A DNA stretch of 64,000 nt from Natranaerobius trueperi (GCF_002216005.1 NZ_NIQC01000002.1:92832-156831); one strand, 5' to 3'. Shown: positions 26,851 to 37,124, counted from the first letter of the stretch. The notes: generated from the sequence alone by a model not told the origin. Translations and numbers: made by a program.

Positions 26851-28363
26851 GATTAATCATCCTCCGCTTTCTCTTTAACACACCTTGTATATTAATAGCT
26901 CCTTCACCTAAAGGCGTTGTTGTATATCTTGTACTTTCATCATTTTTATATTTTTCTAAATCTGATCTTCTAACTAGATACCCAGTAATACGTACAAATT
27001 CTCCATCTGTTAAGTTGAAAGTAAATTCTCGCATTCCTTCTTTAAATGCACCTTTAATAATATCACAAACCGCTTTTGGGTTATTTCTTATGGTACCTTC
27101 GAAATGGAAAATATCACTAACACCAGCTATAAATTTTGAATGGTGTGGTGCTACTACTTTTATATGATTAAAAAGATCAGGTTCTTCTCCTGGAGTAATT
27201 CTTGTCCCTGGAGTAGTATCAGTATCTAAATCAATTCCTGACTGGGAGTGAAACATTGCTTTGTTTGAATTTCCTTCTGCATGGGATATTTCAGTTTTAT
27301 CTAATATTTCTAATATCTTATCTGTTATCTTGTAACTAAACTTATTTGCCTCTTTATCATGACCATAGTGAGCATTATCATCAAGTAAAGTTTCAGTACA
27401 CTCTTTTAGACCAAAAATACCAAGCATAGAGCTAAATTTTGCTTTACTTATAATTCCTTCTAGTGCTAAAAAGTTATGCTCAAAAAATTTGGCTTTATTA
27501 ACTAAATATTCAGCACGGCTTTCAATGACTTCTAATGCCAACTTAACATATTTTAGAAGTGTTGTATCAAGAAATTCTTGAGGGCGACCCCTATGCTCTT
27601 TCGCTGCTTTCTTTAAATTAAGCCTAACAAGGGTATGTGCTCCACCACCTTCTTTAAGAGAATTGTAGCAACTTGCAACCCCATATTTTTCACCTAAATC
27701 ACTTGTTATCATTTGGTGGTTAGCAAAATGCGGTTTCCCTACTTCAAATACTGTTTTTACACCTTCAATTAATAGTTCATCTGATGTTTTTTCTTGATCG
27801 TATTTTAAAGTTAAGTTTGGTACAACTTGTTTTAGCTCCCGTTCTAATTTAAATAATAACCTACCTACTCTAGTACCTTCAGGACCTATATTAGCATGTG
27901 TAAATCCATCAGGAAGTAATCTATCGATTGTTATTAGAAAAAGTTTCAACTTCTTATATAAGGTATCATCATCATATTTTTCACTAAAAGACTCTAGTAA
28001 TCTATCGAGGTTTCCTAAATAAACTGGATAACCAGTTATTGAGGGTACATGGGTGTACAATATAGTTAAAAAATTAATTGCTTCATCTAAATCTTTTGGA
28101 GGATCTAGTTCTAAAAATTTAGAACCTTGTTTAATAGCTTTATCATAATCGGGAAGTATATAACGTGGTCTATATGGGGCATGTCCTTCAAACAAATCAC
28201 AAATAATACCGTTTTCTTTTGCAAAAGCCGCTTCTTTACTTATTGGGACATAGTTTAATAAACTTTCTGCATACGTTGCTAGTTGATGTTTACGTTGATG
28301 AAACGTTAATTGAGGATTAGTTATTATCTCTTCAATTTCGGTCTTTATTTCTTCGTTAACCAT
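26825..28363 (-). CDS. yjjI: Glycyl radical enzyme, YjjI family
   Basis: Predicted anaerobic radical enzyme of 512 residues. Candidate active-site thiol Cys232 in GVASCYNSLKEGGG and glycyl radical site Gly461 in the C-terminal loop VRITGYLV. Segment ITPGEEPDLFNHIKV and ending GEGAINIQGVLKRK match the YjjI family, whose substrate is not established to my knowledge; PFL and class III ribonucleotide reductase are longer and have different loops. ATG at 28363 chosen by GAGGGGAG; the upstream start gives a poor N-terminus. First gene of the operon, co-translated with its activase. Expected to be oxygen sensitive. Confidence 0.88.
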   Translation of the reverse strand: MVNEEIKTEIEEIITNPQLTFHQRKHQLATYAESLLNYVPISKEAAFAKENGIICDLFEGHAPYRPRYILPDYDKAIKQGSKFLELDPPKDLDEAINFLTILYTHVPSITGYPVYLGNLDRLLESFSEKYDDDTLYKKLKLFLITIDRLLPDGFTHANIGPEGTRVGRLLFKLERELKQVVPNLTLKYDQEKTSDELLIEGVKTVFEVGKPHFANHQMITSDLGEKYGVASCYNSLKEGGGAHTLVRLNLKKAAKEHRGRPQEFLDTTLLKYVKLALEVIESRAEYLVNKAKFFEHNFLALEGIISKAKFSSMLGIFGLKECTETLLDDNAHYGHDKEANKFSYKITDKILEILDKTEISHAEGNSNKAMFHSQSGIDLDTDTTPGTRITPGEEPDLFNHIKVVAPHHSKFIAGVSDIFHFEGTIRNNPKAVCDIIKGAFKEGMREFTFNLTDGEFVRITGYLVRRSDLEKYKNDESTRYTTTPLGEGAINIQGVLKRKRRMINHERNPWFN

Positions 28364-28496
28364 TTTCACTTCAACTCCCCTCATATTTATCGTTGATTTA
28401 AATTTTAACATAATGTAATAACTAATACTATTACGACTATTTAGAGTAGATAATTATTTATTTGTAATGTATAATTTAAACAAAATATTATTAGGA

Positions 28497-29372
28497 GTAT
28501 TGGAAAAGAGCACCCCTTGGTTTTATAATTAATCCTTCTGCAGGGCGAAAAAGAGCTAAAATAATTTGGGAAGATGTAAAAAATATCTTGACTCAAATAA
28601 ATAAACTATAAATTTAAATTTACTCAAAAACCCAAAGATGCTGGAAACCTAGTGTCATCACTCATCAAAGAGGGTTGTTGTAAAATAATAATTATAGGTG
28701 GAGATGTGACTCTTCATGAAGCAATTAATGGACAAAATATAGATTTTAGAAAGGTAACACTTGGGATAATACCTACAGGCACGATGACTTTATAAAAACT
28801 TTAAAGCTACCAAAAGATCCTATATTTGCATGCAAAATACCCTCAAAGGACATATCATTCATCTAGATTTAGGTCTTTTAATATTCAAACTTACTTTATT
28901 AACACCGCTGGGATTGGTTTTGATGCAGAAATTGCAAAAAAGGTCAACAAAAGCTATAAATGGATAAGTGGATAAGTGGAACTACTACTTACATTTCAGC
29001 TATATTGAAAACACTGTTAACTTATCGAAGCCAAAATATTTCAATTACTTTTGAAAATACCACAAAAAGGACTATAAATAACTTTTTATTAGCTGTTGGT
29101 AATGCCAAATTTGTTGGAGGAGGAATGAAACTAATACCTTCTGCTAGTCCTATGATGGATCTTTTTACTTATTAATTGCACAAGATATCTCTAAGTTAAA
29201 AATTTTAAAAGTCTTACCTAACTTATTTAAAGGATGTCATACTAATCTTAGGGAAGTCTCTGTGATAAAAACTAAAGAACATTATATTGACTCAAAAGAG
29301 GAAAACATAACTTTGCACGCTGATGGTGAGATAATAGGTACTTTGCCTGCTAACCTTAACATTCTTTCATGA
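28497..29372 (+). pseudogene. Decayed diacylglycerol kinase-family gene
   Basis: Frame-hopping translation gives INPSAGRKRAKIIWEDVKNI, then KFKFTQKPKDAGNLVSSLIK, IIIGGDVTLHEAINGQ (GGDGT changed to GGDVT), VTLGIIPTGT, TAGIGFDAEIAKKV and the C-terminal ENITLHADGEIIGTLPAN. At least four shifts or stops. It is a paralogue of the intact lipid kinase at 10.6-11.5 kb. Confidence 0.85.
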
Positions 29373-29562
29373 AAATTAAGGTTTCTATCTTCATAAAAAC
29401 AGCTCGGCACATAACCGAGCTGTTTTCTAAAATATCATTATCTACAATTATCTGTCTATCTTGGTTTGGATCTTCTTCAAAAAATCCCAATATAACCATT
29501 GAAGTAAGTACTATTAAAATTAAAGTTATTACCATTAACCATATTAGGTGGTTATCACGCAT
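29356..29562 (-). CDS. Small membrane protein (68 aa), reads through a hairpin
   Basis: One N-terminal transmembrane helix (residues 6-27, WLMVITLILIVLTSMVILGF) then an acidic stretch. Strong ribosome site AAGGAGGAATAGAT before ATG. The frame runs through a terminator-like hairpin at 29398-29424 (AACAGCTCGG / CCGAGCTGTT), so the last 20 or so residues are probably not native; the gene may have lost its stop by frameshift. Function unknown. Confidence 0.5.
   Translation of the reverse strand: MRDNHLIWLMVITLILIVLTSMVILGFFEEDPNQDRQIIVDNDILENSSVMCRAVFMKIETLIFMKEC
29398..29424. terminator. Hairpin shared by DAGK pseudogene and small membrane gene
   Basis: Arms AACAGCTCGG and CCGAGCTGTT with T-rich flanks on both sides. 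Could serve as a bidirectional terminator. Confidence 0.65.
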
Positions 29563-29698
29563 ATCTATTCCTCCTTAAAAAATGCCTCATTTTCATTATT
29601 CCCAACCATGCATAAATATTGCACAAATAAAAATATTCTAGTACACTTCAAAATTAAAGAAACTCAAATAAGAAAGGAGGGTTTATCTTGAAAGTAAC

Positions 29699-29881
29699 AT
29701 GAAAACAAGTAACAAAACATTTGAATTATCTGGAAGTAAAAAAGTTTCTGAAATACTCAAGGAATTAGACTTAAACTCAGAATCTGTACTTGTAGTTAAA
29801 GATGGTGAACTTCTTACTCGCGATCGATTAGTAAAGGATGAAGAAATTATAGAGATTATTTCAGTAGTTTCTGGTGGCTAA
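29699..29881 (+). CDS. ThiS/MoaD-like sulfur carrier protein (60 aa)
   Basis: Small ubiquitin-fold protein ending in the di-glycine tail VVSGG, the thiocarboxylate-forming end of ThiS, MoaD and TtuB. Placement just before a TtuA-type gene suggests the TtuB-like carrier of tRNA 2-thiouridine or ribothymidine synthesis. Odd start: the ribosome site GAAAGGAGGG is 17 bases from this ATG, while a nearer TTG (29688) opens a frame that closes after four codons. A lost base would explain this, so the N-terminus may be damaged. Confidence 0.7.
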   Translation: MKTSNKTFELSGSKKVSEILKELDLNSESVLVVKDGELLTRDRLVKDEEIIEIISVVSGG

Positions 29882-29899
29882 TCTAGAGGAGGTGATAGT

Positions 29900-30827
29900 A
29901 TGAAATGCTCTTAGTGTTCATCACAAGCTGTTTTGCGAATCAAAAGACATAAATCCACTTTTTGTAGTAAACATTTAATTGAACATCTTCAAAATCAGGT
30001 AGAAAAAACAATCCAGAAATTCAAGATGTTTAATAAAAAGGATAAAGTTTTAGTAGCAATTTATGGAGGAAAAGACAGCCCTGCATTGTAGGATATTTTA
30101 ATAACAAGAAGTTATAACGTGGACGGGCTATATATCGATTTAGGAGTAGATAAATATTCAAAAACATCTTTAGATAAAATTGACAAGTTAAATAATAAAT
30201 TGCAAAGTAATTTATATGTAGTCTCTCTACCACAAATTTATAATACTGGAGTTAAAGATTTAGCAAAAAATAACCCTCGCTCAGCTTGTTCAGCATGTGG
30301 ACTTATAAAAAGATATATCATGAATGTAATGACAAAGTACGGTAATTATAAAGTGATTGCTACTGGCCACAATTTAGATAATGAAACCTCAACCCTATTA
30401 GGTAACACCCTACACTGACAAACAAGTTATCTCAAAAGACAGTCACCTAATATGCCTAATATTAGCGGATTAGCAAAAAAGGTTAAACCCTTAATTAGAC
30501 TAACAGAAACGTGATACCGCAGCCTATTGTTTAACAAAAAATATAGAATATATCTTTGAAGAATGTCCCATGTCTCAAGGTGCAAGTACGTTTAAATATA
30601 AAAAAGTTATGAATAGCTTAGAAGAAAAGTCACCTGGAACTAAAAATCAATTTTATTTAGGGTTCTTACGGGAAGAAAAAAAGTTTTTTGGTACAGATAA
30701 TAGTACTGTCAGTCTATCTATGTGTCAAAAATAATGTAAAGAACCAACAGGGAATAATATAAAAGAATGTAGTTTTTGTAAACAAATGAAAGCTAAAAAC
30801 CTCGATGTAACAAAAGTACACAAATAA
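29900..30827 (+). pseudogene. Decayed TtuA/Ncs6-type tRNA thiolation enzyme
   Basis: Starts with ATG after GAGGAGGTGA but the fifth codon is TAG, inside the first zinc finger (MKCS-stop-CSS). Surviving motifs: the second zinc pair FCSKH, PP-loop YGGKDSPA (canonical SGGKDS), CSACGLIKR, ATGHNLDNE and the C-terminal finger CKEP...ECSFCKQMK. At least four stops or shifts. The family thiolates tRNA using a ThiS-like carrier, which lies just upstream and is nearly intact. Confidence 0.88.
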
Positions 30828-30881
30828 TTAGAAGCTTTTTTTCATAGCTTATTTGTAAAAACTTCTATAGGAGGGATACAT

Positions 30882-31727
30882 ATGACTTCTAGAGAAAGAA
30901 GGGCTAAAGTAGCTAAAGATACTTTAGAAATTATTGATCAAGGTGGCTACTACAATAACAATAATTCATGGGTTGATATTAAAGAGTTCATTCAAAGAAG
31001 TATTGCAAATACTGAACTATTTAGCCCTCATAAATTACAATCTATAGAAAAAAAGATTATAGAACAGAATTTAATACATAAAGAAGATGATTTTTACCCA
31101 ATCGAAGTAACTACTGAAGATACCTTAGCAGCTGCAAATCGATTATATGTAAATGGTTATAACCCAGTTTGTCTTAATTTTGCTTCTGCTATTAATCCAG
31201 GTGGAGGTTTTTTAAATGGAAACAGTGCTCAAGAAGAAAGTCTTTGTAGAGTTTCTAGTCTATATAGTAGTATCAATAGTAAAAAAGAATTTTATGTAGC
31301 AAATAAAGCTTTTTCTTCTGCACTATATACCGATTATATGATTTATTCCCCAGAAGTACCTGTATTTCGAGATATAAATGATACTCTTCTTGATAAACCT
31401 TTTTACACTTCTTTCATAACAGCTCCAGCGGTTAATGCTAAAATAGTAACAACTCAAGAACCTGAAAATATCAATTTGATTGAAATTATTATGAGAAGTC
31501 GAATTAGCAAAATTATTAGTTTAGCTTCTTTTCTTGGCCATGATTCTATTGTTCTTGGAGCATTTGGTTGTGGTGTTTTTGAAAATGATGTTAATGATGT
31601 AGCAAGATACTTCGAAGAGAATCTAAAGAATAAGGCAATTTTATTCAACAAAATTGTGTTTGCTATTTTAGGAGATTCAAACAATCCAACTTATAAGATT
31701 TTTAAAAAAACTCTATTAAACAGTTGA
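30882..31727 (+). CDS. PARG-type macrodomain hydrolase (TIGR02452 family)
   Basis: Bacterial-type poly(ADP-ribose) glycohydrolase-like protein of 281 residues. The catalytic loop GGG-F at 107-110 and the Gln-Glu-Glu of NSAQEES (117-119) match the PARG signature. N-terminal TSRERRAKVAKDTLEI is the conserved family entry helix. Predicted to remove ADP-ribose from proteins, nucleic acid or a small molecule in the cytoplasm. ATG after ATAGGAGGGATACAT. The next gene follows after 87 bases on the same strand and may be co-expressed. Confidence 0.88.
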   Translation: MTSRERRAKVAKDTLEIIDQGGYYNNNNSWVDIKEFIQRSIANTELFSPHKLQSIEKKIIEQNLIHKEDDFYPIEVTTEDTLAAANRLYVNGYNPVCLNFASAINPGGGFLNGNSAQEESLCRVSSLYSSINSKKEFYVANKAFSSALYTDYMIYSPEVPVFRDINDTLLDKPFYTSFITAPAVNAKIVTTQEPENINLIEIIMRSRISKIISLASFLGHDSIVLGAFGCGVFENDVNDVARYFEENLKNKAILFNKIVFAILGDSNNPTYKIFKKTLLNS

Positions 31728-31814
31728 CTAACACCATTAAACTTGAATTTAAGAATAAAATATATTATTATCATGTAATATATTTTATAGAAGATAATCT
31801 AGGTAGGTGATAAT

Positions 31815-32663
31815 TTGTCTGAAATATACGCTCTATATGGAAAGAGTGGTACTGGTAAAAGCCACCGAGCTATTAGCATCGCTTATAAATATAATATTCC
31901 ACTAATTATCGATGATGGATTACTTATATATAAAGGAAAGAGAATCGATGGATCTGTTTCAGGAAAACAAGAAAAAAATAAAATAAAAGCAGTAAAACGT
32001 GCTATTTTTGACAATAAAGATTACGCAAAACAAATGAAAGAAAAAATTAATAAAACCAATCCAGATAAAATTTTAATTATCGGAACTTCAAAAAATATGA
32101 TTAATAAAATAGTAAAACATCTAGAACTAAACTCTCCTGGTCACTGGATAGACATTAATACAATAACTACTACTCAAGAACGAATAAGAGCAAAAAATCA
32201 TCGAAGTAGAGGACGGCATGTTGTCCCCCTTTCTCCCGTTGAAGTCAGAAAGAATTTTAGGGTACCTTTACTAGACCAGTTAAAATTAATGATTACTAGC
32301 AAAGGGTCTACTAAATATTTAGGTGAACAATCTGTTGTTAAACCAGAGTTTCATTCATTGGGTGGTGTTTTTATAAAGGAAAAAGCACTACAAGATATGA
32401 CATTTTTTACACTTCAACAACAAATTAACTTAAATAATATTAAGAATATCAAAATCACTTCAACAGAATCTAACACACTTATAGAGGTACAAGTTTCTTT
32501 AAACTTAGATGTACCTTTCCATGTTTTAGGTGATAAGCTAAAAAACGTACTAAAACATACATTAACAAATTTAACTGGGTTAGATAACCTTCAAGTTAAA
32601 ATGATTATATCAGAAGTAGACTTTTCAAAAGAAAAGCCACAAATAAGTAGTTCAGGAATTTAA
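31815..32663 (+). CDS. P-loop NTPase with Asp23-like C-terminal domain
   Basis: 282-residue protein with a Walker A motif GKSGTGKS (residues 9-16) right at the N-terminus and a likely Walker B segment DKILIIGTS near 92. The C-terminal third (about 205-275) resembles the alkaline-shock Asp23 fold: VPFHVLGDKLKNVLKHTL, then LTGLDNLQVKMIISEVDF. TTG start after AGGTAGGTGATAAT. Function unknown; the fold suggests a cytoplasmic ATP/GTP-binding regulator. Ends in a hairpin terminator. Confidence 0.75.
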   Translation: MSEIYALYGKSGTGKSHRAISIAYKYNIPLIIDDGLLIYKGKRIDGSVSGKQEKNKIKAVKRAIFDNKDYAKQMKEKINKTNPDKILIIGTSKNMINKIVKHLELNSPGHWIDINTITTTQERIRAKNHRSRGRHVVPLSPVEVRKNFRVPLLDQLKLMITSKGSTKYLGEQSVVKPEFHSLGGVFIKEKALQDMTFFTLQQQINLNNIKNIKITSTESNTLIEVQVSLNLDVPFHVLGDKLKNVLKHTLTNLTGLDNLQVKMIISEVDFSKEKPQISSSGI

Positions 32664-32680
32664 CCCTGAACTACTTATTT
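32641..32680 (+). terminator. Terminator overlapping stop of P-loop gene
   Basis: AAATAAGTAGTTCAGG / CCTGAACTACTTATTT, a near-perfect hairpin spanning the stop codon, followed by TTATAG. Confidence 0.75.
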
Positions 32681-33450
32681 ATAGAAATCTAAGATAGCTT
32701 CTAAAACCCCTCACCCATAGATTTTGTCTTGTCTAAGTTTGGCTTATACTTTTCTTCTATGTTATAAATCCTTTAACGACAATTTTTAACAAAAAACCTG
32801 AAAATTAGCTGTTTGGCTCTCTGTTTCTTTTTAAATAAATTAACATTTTCTAACCAGTAAGCTCCGTCACGACCACTTTTGTATCTGAATTCGTAAATGC
32901 TACTCCGGTAATAATGCCTAATTAAATTCTACCCCAAGAGAATTTTCTCATAAGCATCTGCTAGGCGCTAGCTTATTCGTTTGTTAGGATCACAGTTTCT
33001 GTTCTCTCACTTCGAGATCTTCAGCTCGACTACATCTTGCACAAGGCCGCTGGTTAAGTATTTTCAGATTAAAGAAATAACCCAACGATGTCTGAAAAAA
33101 TTTCATCAACATTAGGGAAGTTTTGCTTTATTAGCAAATTCTTCTCTATCGTCAAACTGTCACCTGAAAGTCTAAAGATTGACATAGGTTGGCAATTTCC
33201 CGGGAAATATGGCCATTATTCGAGAGGAAATTTGTCATTAGCTCAATAAATACACTACTTGTCACCATACATAAAATTCCAAAACTGGTTCTTCATTTCC
33301 TATGACCTTTACATCTTTATCAATAAATTTCTCTATAAGCTTCCACCAATTTTTTTAAAACGGTCTGATATACATCAGTGAAGTTAAAATAGTGACATAA
33401 TACTTATAAATTAAGATTCAATAAAAATCATGAATTGCAATATTAAATTG
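32681..33450. other. Degenerate gene-free stretch
   Basis: About 770 bases. GC content is slightly higher near 32860-33060 than in nearby intergenic DNA, and stops occur in every frame, so an old mobile element or gene is likely. I could not identify it. Confidence 0.4.
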
Positions 33451-34152
<702 letters not shown>

Positions 34153-34285
34153 TTTCATTTAGTTCAATTTCATTTTACAATTAAGCATTCAATAAAAATT
34201 TAAATCGCCAATAATTTTATCTTGAAGGAAATTGGTTAATAAAGAAAGAAGATATAATCTTAGATATAAATTAAGGAGGAATTTC

Positions 34286-35344
34286 ATGGATAATATATCA
34301 GTTCTTCAACTAGGTGAAAATTTAATAAAAATTGCTATTATTATAGTTGTTGCCCTAACTATTTATAAAGTAGGTCTTCATATCATTAAAAGAATAATGA
34401 AAATTGAAGAATCAAGGTATGTTTCAGAAGAAACAGGTAAAATACTTTTTTTGGGCTTGAGAACCATTTTAAAGTATGGCCTTTTCTTTGGAGTTATATT
34501 GGTATCACTCGAAATTTTTAAAGTAGAGGTAATTGGTCCTGCAGAAGTTAGAGCTTTAGGTGTCATTATTTTAAAGACTATCGGTATCATTATTCTGGCT
34601 AAGATCACCATTAATATCGGCAGACAAGTAATAGATCATATTTTTAAAACTGAACAAAATCAAGAACGACTTATGGATGAACGAAGAAAAAAAACCTTAA
34701 ATGGTCTCTTAAAAAGTATTCTTGTATATGCAGTTTATTTTCTAGCTGGAATCATGATACTAGAAAACTTTGGAATTAAAACTAGCTCAATTTTAGCAGG
34801 TGTGGGTGTCATTGGTTTAGCTGTCAGTTTTGGTGCACAGAGCTTGATTAAAGACGTGATCACAGGTTTTTTCATAATGTTTGAAGACCAATATAGTATT
34901 GGTGAATGGGTTACAGCTGCAGATGTATTTGGAGAAGTGCAAGAGCTGGGGTTAAGAACAACAAGAATACGAGAATGGACAGGTCAAGTTCACATTATAC
35001 CAAATGGAGAGATTGGCAAGGTAACTAATTATAGTCGTGGTGAAATGCTAGGATTAGTCACTGTAGGTATTGCTTATGAAGAGGATATAGACAAAGCTAT
35101 AGAAGTTCTCAAAGAAGAAAGTAAAAAAGCAGTTAAGGAGTTACCTGAAATTGTTGAAGAACCAACTGTTCAAGGAGTAGTCGCCTTAGCTGACTCTAGT
35201 GTTGATATTAGAACCTTTTGTAAAACAATTCCAGGAGAACAATGGGCTATGGAACGTGAGTTAAGAAGAAGGTTCAAATTAGCTTTAGATGAAAGTGGAA
35301 TTGAGATACCTTATCCAAGACGAGTTGTTATCGGACAAAATTAA
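34286..35344 (+). CDS. MscS-type mechanosensitive channel
   Basis: Membrane channel that opens on osmotic downshift. 352 residues. Three or four N-terminal hydrophobic segments; pore-lining helix region GVGVIGLAVSFGAQSLIKDV near residues 171-190 (the A/G-rich TM3), then the beta domain FFIMFEDQYSIGEWV. ATG at 34286 follows AAGGAGGAATTTC. Monocistronic, with a terminator at 35354-35385. Fits life with salt fluctuations. Confidence 0.94.
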   Translation: MDNISVLQLGENLIKIAIIIVVALTIYKVGLHIIKRIMKIEESRYVSEETGKILFLGLRTILKYGLFFGVILVSLEIFKVEVIGPAEVRALGVIILKTIGIIILAKITINIGRQVIDHIFKTEQNQERLMDERRKKTLNGLLKSILVYAVYFLAGIMILENFGIKTSSILAGVGVIGLAVSFGAQSLIKDVITGFFIMFEDQYSIGEWVTAADVFGEVQELGLRTTRIREWTGQVHIIPNGEIGKVTNYSRGEMLGLVTVGIAYEEDIDKAIEVLKEESKKAVKELPEIVEEPTVQGVVALADSSVDIRTFCKTIPGEQWAMERELRRRFKLALDESGIEIPYPRRVVIGQN

Positions 35345-35353
35345 TTAATTGGC

Positions 35354-35385
35354 AAAATGCTTGCTCGAGCTTAGAGCAAGCATTT
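35354..35385 (+). terminator. Terminator after mscS-type gene
   Basis: AAAATGCTTGCTC / GAGCAAGCATTTT hairpin followed by TATTTTT. Confidence 0.85.
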
Positions 35386-35499
35386 TATTTTTACTGGGAA
35401 CATGTACCAAAAGGTAATCTAAAAGTCTTCAAGAAGTTTAAACAAGAAATACTTTTTATATAAATAACTATTAACATAGGTGCTTGCAAAACGAATTAG

Positions 35500-36196
35500 C
35501 TAAAAAAGATTAAATTCCTTTTGAATTTTAAAGTTCAAGGTAAAAGATGAATCACTCCTTAAGTGGCAATCCAACGAATTGATTTTTTCGTTAAATGCAG
35601 ACTTACAAGCAATTAAAGCAACATTATTTTGAGAAATAGCGGATAAAGCAAATTCACAAGGTCACTATTAAAATCAGACATTAATCTTTTCTTGTACCTT
35701 TTCTATAGTTTAGAACCCTTAGAAAATAGGAGTATGTTCGCGTTAGTTGTCTTTAGGATAAGTATAAATTACACGTCATACTTTGAATCAGTACATGGAA
35801 TGCAACATTTACTGAAACGTTTAGTACTTTCCTTCTACTCAAAAGCAAACCCACTTTATTATTTTACGGGAATTACAATAACCATCATTTTTGAAAGTAA
35901 GTTAATGTTTTTAGGGCAAACAGGAATACCATTTTCATTGAAATCTTTGCCTAATTTTTTAGAGTTTTTACGATTTTTACTAATTACTAGCATTAGAGAA
36001 CATTCTTCTATCAAGAAGCAATATTTTTCTGTACTATTAAAGCCGGCATCAGCTGTAAAGTTATTGTATTTTTCAATATCATGAAGGTTTTTATGTAATC
36101 AGAAAGTTTCTTGAGTATCGAATGAGAATCTAACTTTTGAAACTCATCAGAGTAATCAAAGAAAGAAATTTGATCTTTCACAGGATCACCTCCCAA
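35500..36196 (-). pseudogene. Transposase fragments of another IS
   Basis: Minus-strand frames give an N-terminus GGDPVKDQISFFDYSDEFQK (36196 downward), then after a shift NNFTADAGFNSTEKYCFL, LMLVISKNRKNSKKLGKDF and ENGIPVCPKN, typical of DDE transposases of the IS4/IS1182 group. Multiple shifts and a missing middle. Not active. Confidence 0.65.
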
Positions 36197-36333
36197 GAAA
36201 TATTCCTAATGAGTATTTCGATATGAAGTAGAGGGGTTCCTGTTGAAATACCCTGTAAAATCCTCTTATGGCAGACTTTTTGAGTTTTGCAAGGAGCTAA
36301 TAAATAACTATTAACAGATAAGGAGGTGAAAAT

Positions 36334-37047
36334 TTGACCATCCCTAGGCTAGTTGAAGAAATACAAAGATTTCAGTATAAAGTTGAAATTAAGAATGAGT
36401 TAGTTAATGTTATTTCTATTGAAGATGAGTTATATTTATCAAGTACATACCAACTCAACCCAAGAAAGGTTCAACAACTTTCATTAAAAAATGGAATTCT
36501 ACCCCTTCGTTATTCTAAAAACTACAACCCTTTAGGTATTAATGGACAATTATCTTTATTACACTCTACAATCGGAGTTGTAGGGGTTGGTGAACTAGGA
36601 AAAGCTGTTATAGAAATAATAGCTCGTATAGGTATAGGACATATAATTATTATAGATCATAAAGACCTTAATGAAACAAATTTTACTATAGAAAATAACA
36701 TAGGAATCAAAAAGATCACAGCTGCAGCAAAACAGGTAGAAAAAATTAATTCTGGAGTATCTACAACACTTTATTCCATTAAGTTAAATCAAAAAAACGT
36801 TCTTCAATTATTAGACCCATGTGATGTTGTCGTTGATGCAACTAATGATAAAGATAGTAGTATTTTGTTAGAAAATACTGTGAATGATTTAAATATCCCA
36901 CTTGTACATAGCAACCAACATGACTTTACAAATCAGGTAACACCAAAGTCAACTAAAAATGAGTATAATCTGTCATATTGTAACTCGTTTATGACTGCAA
37001 ATAGACAAGCACAAGAAGTGGTTAATTCTATAGCAAAAAATATTTAG
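36334..37047 (+). CDS. ThiF/MoeB-like (E1-type) protein, atypical
   Basis: Family enzymes adenylate the C-terminal glycine of ThiS/MoaD-type carriers. Visible: entry segment LPLRYSKNYNPLGINGQLSL, nucleotide loop GVVGVGELGKAV (near residue 84), IIIIDHKDLNETN, and DVVVDATNDKDSS. Odd: the usual LNRQ arginine element is replaced by TNFTIEN, the zinc Cys pairs are absent and the protein is short (237 aa). It may be degenerate or a different activity. TTG start after AAGGAGGTGAAAATT. It could partner the carrier at 29.7 kb; no other carrier is in the window. Confidence 0.75.
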   Translation: MTIPRLVEEIQRFQYKVEIKNELVNVISIEDELYLSSTYQLNPRKVQQLSLKNGILPLRYSKNYNPLGINGQLSLLHSTIGVVGVGELGKAVIEIIARIGIGHIIIIDHKDLNETNFTIENNIGIKKITAAAKQVEKINSGVSTTLYSIKLNQKNVLQLLDPCDVVVDATNDKDSSILLENTVNDLNIPLVHSNQHDFTNQVTPKSTKNEYNLSYCNSFMTANRQAQEVVNSIAKNI

Positions 37048-37124
37048 CATAGGTTTTATTACAAAACAGATATCACAAATTTCGTACTAATATGTGACTA
37101 ATACTTAAAAATACCCGATATATC

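Noticed and set aside
26005..28363. Pyruvate formate-lyase and its activase
   Set aside because: The enzyme is about 250 residues too short and lacks the adjacent Cys-Cys active site; the motif loop fits YjjI better.
26825..28363. Class III ribonucleotide reductase (NrdD)
   Set aside because: Too short, no ATP-cone, no C-terminal zinc Cys set.
35692..36084. 130-codon plus-strand frame
   Set aside because: Antisense to transposase fragments; no ribosome site.
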